This document shows positions 53,195-58,372 of a stretch of DNA of 58,372 bases, one piece after another; position 1 is the stretch's first letter; each line of letters starts with the position of its first letter. A program made the translations under genes and the position numbers. Source of the stretch: Blastocatellia bacterium (GTDB lineage Bacteria; Acidobacteriota; Blastocatellia; RBC074); NCBI GenBank assembly GCA_016789725.1, contig JAEUQN010000023.1, forward strand, positions 1 to 58,372. The letters run 5' to 3'. Below the pieces are notes generated by a model. That model was not told where the DNA came from. It searched no databases and saw only the letters and a program-made list of their open reading frames with translations.

Positions 53195-53662
53195 CTATTC
53201 GTCATCCGATTCATCCACTCCGAAATATCGCATCCACTCTGACAACTCCGCTTCTCGAATTTGCGGCTGACGTTCAGATGGAGTGTCAACCGCAGCTTCC
53301 AACATCCGTCGAAACTCACCTGACCGTCGCACGCGCACGCCACATGCACGGACTCGGTTCAGCAATTGCAAATCAGAAGTAACCACCGTCAACGCTTTGC
53401 GGTTGCGTTCACGCTCTACCAGTTCAAGGATGCGCGTGTCGGCATCGGAGCCTGTGCGAGAATAAAAAACTTTGACGCCGCGATAGTTGGAACCATCGGC
53501 GATATTAATTTCCGGCGCGCCATCGAAAACGACTCCAATCCGCAATTTTTTGCGTTGCGCAAATTGCGCCAATTCGCTGAGCAATTGCAGCCGCGCTGCC
53601 GATTTGTCTCGATGCCAACCGACGCGCTGCCCCATCACATTGTTGCCGTCAATGAGAAACAT
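53195..53662 (-). CDS. YacP-like NYN-domain nuclease
   Basis: A 155-residue NYN (PIN-like) protein of the YacP/DUF901 type. The ATG at 53662 starts MFLIDGNNVMG, the family's N-terminal metal-binding motif; an upstream frame to 53713 would lie in the hairpin element. Other conserved segments are GVVFDGAPE, YSRTGSDADTRILELVER and VVTSDLQLLNRVRACG, giving the aspartates of a PIN-like active site. The known member YacP (Rae1) is a ribosome-associated endoribonuclease, but this copy may differ. It lies between the convergent TonB-like gene and the sigma-54 regulator. The length is usual for the family, and the active-site aspartates are kept. Confidence 0.9.
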   Translation of the reverse strand: MFLIDGNNVMGQRVGWHRDKSAARLQLLSELAQFAQRKKLRIGVVFDGAPEINIADGSNYRGVKVFYSRTGSDADTRILELVERERNRKALTVVTSDLQLLNRVRACGVRVRRSGEFRRMLEAAVDTPSERQPQIREAELSEWMRYFGVDESDDE

Positions 53663-53738
53663 GGTGATTGGTGATGAGTAGTTGGTGGCTGGTTTCGAGT
53701 GTTTGCCGACCACCGATTACCAGCCACCGGCCACCACT
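53663..53738. repeat. Degenerate hairpin of GGT/ACC-rich arms
   Basis: The left half (53661-53694) reads ATGGTGATTGGTGATGAGTA and onward with GGTGGCTGGT; the right half (53708-53738) contains CACCGATTACCAGCCACCGG and can pair imperfectly. It fills the gap between the sigma-54 regulator and the NYN gene on the minus strand and recalls the element at 16127-16193. Confidence 0.55.
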
Positions 53739-53739
53739 C

Positions 53740-55146
53740 TCAAACCTTGATATTGTATGACTTGATTTTGCTGTTGAGTGTTGTGTTATTTAATCCCAGC
53801 AATTTGGCCGCGCGGCTTTGATGTCCACCTGTCAATTCCAGAGCCTGCCGAATCAACTCGATTTCAAAGCGTGAGACCTCGTCGTAAAAGGAAATGCCGT
53901 GGGTCAAATCAATAAATTGTGTCGCGGGTTGCGTGGTCATTCCCAACCCTTCGCGCCCGTCCGGGCTGAGAATTTCGGCGCGTAAACAATCCATCGTGAT
54001 TTGATCGCTGCGCGCAATGATGACAGCACGTTCGATGGCAGTTTCCAATTCCCGCACATTGCCGGGCCAGGGATAATTCTCTAACGCATCCAGGACGAGG
54101 GGGCTAACTTGCTCTGCCACTTTACGGCTATTTTCCAGATTGTATTTGCGAATGAAATGTTGTGTCAGCGGCAAAATATCGGCCTTGCGATTGCGCAGTG
54201 GTGGGAGGTGAATGTTGATGACATTGAGCCGGTAAAATAAATCTTCGCGGAAATCGCCTGATTGCACGGCGCGCCGCAAATCCGTGTTAGTGGCGGCGAT
54301 AATGCGCGCGTCTACTTTGCGAGGCACCGTGTCACCGAGCGGCGTGAATTCGCGTTCCTGAATGACGCGCAGCAACCGTGCCTGCGTTTCCGGCGGAATC
54401 GTCGTAATTTCGTCCAGGAAAATCGAGCCGCCATCTGCAACTTCAAATAAGCCTTTTTTGGCCGCCACCGCGCCCGTGAATGCACCACGGGTATGCCCAA
54501 ACAATTCTGACTCTAACAACTCAGAAGGGATGTTGCTGCAATTGACCGCCACGAATTGCCCGGATTCGGCGCGCGGGGAAGAGAAGTGGATGGTTCGTGC
54601 CACGACCTCTTTTCCGGTTCCTGATTCGCCTGTCACCAGGACGGTCGAACGCGCGGGCGCGACCTGCTCAATCAAATCGTAGACTTCGCGCATCGCAGCC
54701 GAGTTGCCGACAATCTGGCTACGATCTGCCGACGCACGCAACGTGCGACGCAGCACCTGACGTTCTTCTTCCTTACGCCGTCGTGAAATGCCGCTCGCTA
54801 CTTTTTTTAAGATATGTTCATTTTCAAACGGTTTGCGAATGCAACTGAACGCACCGAGTTCCAGGGCGGCCACTGCTGTCTCAAATGTCGCGTAGGCGGT
54901 AATCATAACCACGACCGCTTCACCATCGAGCTTGAGCAGTTCTTCCAAGGTCCGCAGCCCCCCCATGCCCGGCATCGAAACGTCCAGGAGCACTACATCA
55001 TAGGTGCGTTCGGTGAATCGTATGAGACCTTCTTCGCCTTGTTTGGCAAGGTCTACGCGATAGCCTTCGGGTGAGAGCAGGCTTTCTAACACATCGCGCA
55101 TGATCTCTTCGTCGTCAATAACCAGAATGTTGCCTTTTTTCGCCAT
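53740..55146 (-). CDS. NtrC-family response regulator (sigma-54 activator)
   Basis: A 468-residue regulator with three domains in the classic order. The start at 55146 is used as the receiver domain begins directly (MAKKGNILVIDDEEIMRDVL). The phosphorylation site is D55 in VVLLDVSMPG, with the acidic pocket DDE at 11-13. The AAA+ domain has Walker A GESGTGKE, the sigma-54 contact motif GAFTGA, Walker B GGSIFLDEITTIP, and the arginine-finger region REDLFYRLNVINIHLPPLR. The C-terminal helix-turn-helix (GGHQSRAAKLLGLNNTTLNS) is Fis-like. No partner histidine kinase is encoded in the window. It should activate sigma-54 promoters when phosphorylated. The PBP gene upstream on the same strand is separated by a hairpin element. 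Confidence 0.95.
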   Translation of the reverse strand: MAKKGNILVIDDEEIMRDVLESLLSPEGYRVDLAKQGEEGLIRFTERTYDVVLLDVSMPGMGGLRTLEELLKLDGEAVVVMITAYATFETAVAALELGAFSCIRKPFENEHILKKVASGISRRRKEEERQVLRRTLRASADRSQIVGNSAAMREVYDLIEQVAPARSTVLVTGESGTGKEVVARTIHFSSPRAESGQFVAVNCSNIPSELLESELFGHTRGAFTGAVAAKKGLFEVADGGSIFLDEITTIPPETQARLLRVIQEREFTPLGDTVPRKVDARIIAATNTDLRRAVQSGDFREDLFYRLNVINIHLPPLRNRKADILPLTQHFIRKYNLENSRKVAEQVSPLVLDALENYPWPGNVRELETAIERAVIIARSDQITMDCLRAEILSPDGREGLGMTTQPATQFIDLTHGISFYDEVSRFEIELIRQALELTGGHQSRAAKLLGLNNTTLNSKIKSYNIKV

Positions 55147-55192
55147 AGCAAAATTGTAACGCAAGTTGCGCGAGATGTCAGAAGCCCGGTGG

Positions 55193-55297
55193 AAAAATCA
55201 AAAGGCAAAAGGCAAAAGGGCGGCACCGTATTTTTTCAGATCGAACGGCGCAGCCATCCGAATGGACTTTTGCCTTTTGCACTTTGCCTTTTGATTT
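55193..55297. repeat. Intergenic hairpin element, AAAAGGC type, copy 2
   Basis: The left arm (about 55193-55219) starts AAAAATCAAAAGGCAAAAGG and pairs with the right arm (55267-55297). The right arm, complemented, equals the first 31 bases of the copy at 48101. The loop (55220-55266) is related to the inverted loop of that copy, sharing CGTATTTTTTCAGAT-like and CGGCGCAGCC words. It lies between PBP and response regulator genes, both on the minus strand. Confidence 0.87.
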
Positions 55298-55303
55298 AGG
55301 TTT

Positions 55304-57922
55304 TTATAAACCTCGCTTCTGGTGCGCGGCTTTGGTGCAGAATTGATAGGGTTCCTGGCCGAGTTTAAAGCGGCGTCGCTGGGTGCGGGAGCAGAGATTT
55401 TCAGTGGGAATCAGCCCTGTGTCGGCGCACACTTCAAACACGAGAGTATTGCGAAGCGTGGCTTCATCCAACTGCTGGGCGACCTGTCGCGGTCGTGTGC
55501 TGCCTTTGTCGCCGTCACTGGGCGGCGGCGGTTCCTGTGGTTCGGGCGGTTGGGCCATGGGGTCTACTGAGTCCCCATTTTCCGGCTCTTTGCGACTGGG
55601 TTCCGTGCCTTCAATAAATAGTTCGTGGCGTAAATTCGGTACGCTGTTTTTGGCGATCATTCCCGTTGTCGGATCAATATCAACGGCAATAATCCCGCCG
55701 GGGTCTTCAAATTCACCGCCCAATTCGGGGCGCAATGCCAGCGCGCGTGACATGAAATCCGCCCAAATCGGCGCGGCGGCTTCACCACCCGTCATCTTCA
55801 AATCTGAATTGTCATCGAACCCCACGTACACCGCACAGACCAGATTCGGCGTGTAGCCCGCAAACCACCCGTCACGCGAACTGCCGGTTTTGCCCGCCGC
55901 CACGGCTTTGAATCCCATCTGTCGCACGCGAGCACCCGTCCCACGATCTAAGACATCCTGCATCATGGAGGTCATCACGTATGCCACCTGTGGCGATAAA
56001 ACCTGCCGCGAATCTTTGGCTGGCGTGTCCACAGTTGCACCGGTTGCATTCGTCACGCGTTTGATCGCGGTGGGAGCAGCGCGCCGACCTTTGTTGGCGA
56101 ACATCGTGTAGGCGGAAGCGATTTGCAACGGCGAAGCTTCTGCGACGCCCAGCGCCATCGAAGGGTAGGTCGGTGGGCGCGGGAGCCCCGCCTTTTCCGC
56201 GAGCCGCGCGATTTCCGAAAAGCCGACGCGCTCGGCCAATTCGACGGTCACGACGTTTTTGGAATAGACCAGCGCATCGCGGACGGTAACGTTTTTATTG
56301 GAAAATGTGTCACCGTAATTGTTCGGTTTGTATTCCTCGCCAAACCCATAGCTGAAGGTTTTCGCTTCGTCCTTCAACATCGTTGCGGGGGTAATGACCT
56401 CGCCGCCGTATTCTGCGGTATTGATTGCCGCCGCATACACAAAGGGTTTGAAGACCGAGCCGGGTTGTCGTTTAGCTTCGGTGGCGCGATTGAACTGGCT
56501 GGATTGATAATCTTTGCCGCCGACCATCGCCAGCACTTCGCCCGTCTTGGTGTTCATGGCGACCAGCGCAGTTTGCAAACCCTCAACGCCGCCTTTGCGT
56601 TTGGCAAAGATTTTTTCGAGGCCGGTCATATGTTTGGTCACGGCCTGATACGCGGCGCGTTGCAGGTCCAAATCAATTGTCGAATACACGCGCAATGACT
56701 TCTTGGAACCGGTGCCATCATCGTAATTCCGCTCGACTTGTTTGGTCAGGTAATCCACGAAATACGGCGCTTCCGACACGTCCAATCGGCCACCGCCGCT
56801 GCCTTTCAACCCCAGCGGGGCCGCCTTGGCGCGTTCGGCTTCGGCTTCGGTGATTTTGTTCATCCGCAGCATTTCATTGATGACGACGTTGCGGCGCTCC
56901 TCGGCGCGTTCGGGGTGTTTGAAGGGCGCGTAGTAATTGGGGCTGCGAATGATCCCGGCCAACATGCACGATTCGGCCAGCGTTAATTGCGAAATATCCT
57001 TGTCAAAATAGGACCGTGCCGCTTCGCCAAAACCGTTGATGGAAAAGCTGGAACGTTGACCGAGATACGCAATGTTGCAGTACATCGCAAAGATTTGTTC
57101 TTTTGAAAGACGCTGTTCGAGCAAAATCGCCATGAAGGCTTCAGACAATTTTCGTTTGTAGGTTTGCTCTTTGGTGAGGAACAGATTTTTAATCAATTGC
57201 GATGTGATGGAACTGCCGCCACCCGTGATCTTGCCTTCTTCGGTATTGCGGATAAACGCACGCAAAATGCCGCGCCAGTTGACGCCGTAATGCTCGAAAA
57301 ATTGCTGGTCTTCAATCACATAAATGGCTTCGACCAATTGTTCCGGCAGGTCTTTGAACTCAATGTTCTTGCGCTTTTCGCGGCCTTCGTTCAGCACCGA
57401 CGAAATCATTTCCGGTTCCAACTCTGCCACAGAAAGCTGTTCGCCGGATTTCAAATCCGTAATGCCTTGAATGCCGTTGCTGCCAAACGAAACGCGCAAT
57501 GAGCGAAACGCTTTTTCGCCATCAATGATGGCGTCGCTGCCCGGCAGAATTTCCAGTGTATTGCTTCGCAGTGCGTATTGCCCACGCTTTTCATTTTTGG
57601 TTGAACCGCGCTCCAGATAGCCGATGCGCTTCAACTGTGCGATGACATCTGCGGCCTTCAATCCGCTCCCGCTGCGAATCGGACGCGGAGCCGCATAGAT
57701 GCCAGAGGTGCGCACAAACAGGTCGCCTCTCAACCCATTATCAATAATCGCCGTATAGCGTTCGTAATAGTAATAAACCACGCCAACGCCCAGCAGCCCC
57801 AGCAAAAAGAGCGGAACAAGGGTGTAACGCGAAAAGAGGAATCCGAAAAACCGTTTTGGAAACGATTGGGAGGAACGCCGATTGGCACGTGCGCCTGAAG
57901 AAGATCGTCGTTGGGTTGGCAT
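55304..57922 (-). CDS. Class A penicillin-binding protein (PBP1A/1B-like)
   Basis: A bifunctional peptidoglycan synthase of 872 residues. A short basic cytoplasmic tail and one membrane helix (YTLVPLFLLGLLGVGVVYYYY, residues 33-53) are followed by a UB2H-like region and the GT51 transglycosylase domain with EDQQFFEH (204-211) and GGSSITSQLIKNLF. The transpeptidase domain has SVFK (489-492) as S-x-x-K, YSKN as the second motif, and KTGSS (678-682). The C-terminus is proline- and glutamate-rich (RKEPENGDSVDP, PPEPQEPPPPSDG), ending in a Cys-containing segment (EVCADTGLIPTENLC). It polymerises glycan chains and cross-links them at the inner membrane. It belongs to the PBP1b-like set. The ATG at 57922 has a plausible leader. 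Confidence 0.94.
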   Translation of the reverse strand: MPTQRRSSSGARANRRSSQSFPKRFFGFLFSRYTLVPLFLLGLLGVGVVYYYYERYTAIIDNGLRGDLFVRTSGIYAAPRPIRSGSGLKAADVIAQLKRIGYLERGSTKNEKRGQYALRSNTLEILPGSDAIIDGEKAFRSLRVSFGSNGIQGITDLKSGEQLSVAELEPEMISSVLNEGREKRKNIEFKDLPEQLVEAIYVIEDQQFFEHYGVNWRGILRAFIRNTEEGKITGGGSSITSQLIKNLFLTKEQTYKRKLSEAFMAILLEQRLSKEQIFAMYCNIAYLGQRSSFSINGFGEAARSYFDKDISQLTLAESCMLAGIIRSPNYYAPFKHPERAEERRNVVINEMLRMNKITEAEAERAKAAPLGLKGSGGGRLDVSEAPYFVDYLTKQVERNYDDGTGSKKSLRVYSTIDLDLQRAAYQAVTKHMTGLEKIFAKRKGGVEGLQTALVAMNTKTGEVLAMVGGKDYQSSQFNRATEAKRQPGSVFKPFVYAAAINTAEYGGEVITPATMLKDEAKTFSYGFGEEYKPNNYGDTFSNKNVTVRDALVYSKNVVTVELAERVGFSEIARLAEKAGLPRPPTYPSMALGVAEASPLQIASAYTMFANKGRRAAPTAIKRVTNATGATVDTPAKDSRQVLSPQVAYVMTSMMQDVLDRGTGARVRQMGFKAVAAGKTGSSRDGWFAGYTPNLVCAVYVGFDDNSDLKMTGGEAAAPIWADFMSRALALRPELGGEFEDPGGIIAVDIDPTTGMIAKNSVPNLRHELFIEGTEPSRKEPENGDSVDPMAQPPEPQEPPPPSDGDKGSTRPRQVAQQLDEATLRNTLVFEVCADTGLIPTENLCSRTQRRRFKLGQEPYQFCTKAAHQKRGL

Positions 57923-58116
57923 AAGCGAATCCTTGCTTGCGATATGCCAGCAACACTATCACAAGCAAAACAAACTGTATGTCGAATTCAGGGGGTGAGT
58001 CAATTCCAAAAACGGCGGGCCGGAATTACTAACTGCAAATCACGGAAAATCGGCACCCAGGCGATGGGGGTGATCGAATTCGATGGGGGCCGACCGCGGT
58101 GATTTCCTTTCGATAT

Positions 58117-58372
58117 TTATGCGGATTGTTTGGGGGCCAATTCAATCGGAGGTGGCGCTGTTCCTTTGGCAATCCTGAATGCGAGCAACAATCCGCAGAA
58201 CGTCATCGCCCCCGCCAATAAAAACGGCGCGCCGGGCAATTGCAAATCTTTTTGCGAGCCAATGCACAGTGCGAAAATTTGTGTGAACAGGCCGGGGCCA
58301 ATCAAACCTGTGATTCCCATAATGCTGCTATTCGCGCCTTGTAATTGCCCCTGTTCGTGGGGCTTCACCCGT
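58117..58372 (-). CDS. MFS transporter, TetA-like, C-terminal part (5' end outside window)
   Basis: The last 85 residues of a major facilitator transporter run off the right edge on the minus strand. The visible part begins RVKPHEQGQLQGANSSIMGI, a signature of the TCR/Tet family of drug-proton antiporters, followed by hydrophobic helices (GLIGPGLFTQIFALCIG, APFLLAGAMTFCGLLLAF). GTG 58368 is an internal codon, not a start. The family exports tetracyclines or other small molecules; related chromosomal copies often do not confer resistance, so a phenotype cannot be claimed. The 194-bp gap to the PBP gene holds no other gene. Coding strand and termination at 58117 are clear. Confidence 0.82.
   Translation of the reverse strand, partial: RVKPHEQGQLQGANSSIMGITGLIGPGLFTQIFALCIGSQKDLQLPGAPFLLAGAMTFCGLLLAFRIAKGTAPPPIELAPKQSA

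Overview
The window reads as a chromosomal segment of an Acidobacteriota bacterium, probably close to Blastocatellia or Solibacter-like lineages. The reasons are family-level: a secreted protein ending in the Solibacter-type C-terminal domain (TIGR03437-like), a VWA protein of the acidobacterial type (TIGR03436-like), a TIGR03790-like secreted protein, a giant Ser/Thr kinase with TPR and propeller domains, DUF1553 and sulfatase genes, several S9/S8/M14 secreted peptidases, and four ECF sigma factors, two with a clear zinc-finger anti-sigma partner. No tRNA, rRNA, CRISPR array, transposase or prophage gene was seen. Genes are mostly single or in short operons, with many predicted exported proteins.

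Layout. 1-8.5 kb: end of a DUF1553 protein, a membrane Ser/Thr kinase, a sulfatase and a flavin monooxygenase. 8.5-12.2 kb: a TIGR03790-like lipoprotein, a cytochrome c, an exported chorismate mutase and an ECF sigma factor. 12.4-17.7 kb: a beta-lactamase-fold hydrolase, a LolA-like secreted protein, a DinB protein, then an ECF sigma / double zinc-finger anti-sigma / B-box membrane protein operon. 17.7-27.2 kb: a metallo-hydrolase, a secreted protein with eight DUF5666 repeats, a divergent subtilase with a GIIFSD-repeat tail, and a TPR-containing sigma-54 activator. The region between the divergent pair holds sigma-54-type promoter sequences and repeated short motifs. 27.3-40 kb: an M14 carboxypeptidase, a frameshifted S9 peptidase, a GMC oxidoreductase / RraA-like / Gfo-Idh operon and a second S9 peptidase. 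40.2-45.6 kb: two tandem small Cys-rich secreted proteins, a VWA protein, DUF4252, anti-sigma-like and sigma genes, and an AT-rich orphan gene. 45.7-49.7 kb: an oxidoreductase, then metX and metY, with a SAM-II-type riboswitch before metY. 49.9-58.4 kb: an ECF sigma / anti-sigma pair, a TonB-domain secreted protein, a YacP-like NYN nuclease, an NtrC-type regulator, a class A penicillin-binding protein and the end of a TetA-like MFS transporter.

The most striking non-coding property is a set of long intergenic hairpins whose arms are built of short degenerate tandem repeats. Three copies share a CACGGGGA-type arm (24.0, 33.0 and 46.9 kb). Two share an AAAAGGC-type arm and also a related loop, and lie in opposite orientations (48.1 and 55.2 kb). 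Others have unrelated arm sequences (10.6, 16.1, 30.2, 49.8, 51.5 and 53.7 kb). Other items to follow up are a 26-bp dyad shared by the 12.3 kb and 15.3 kb promoters regions, the sigma-54/subtilase/DUF5666 locus, and the Cys-rich gene pair.
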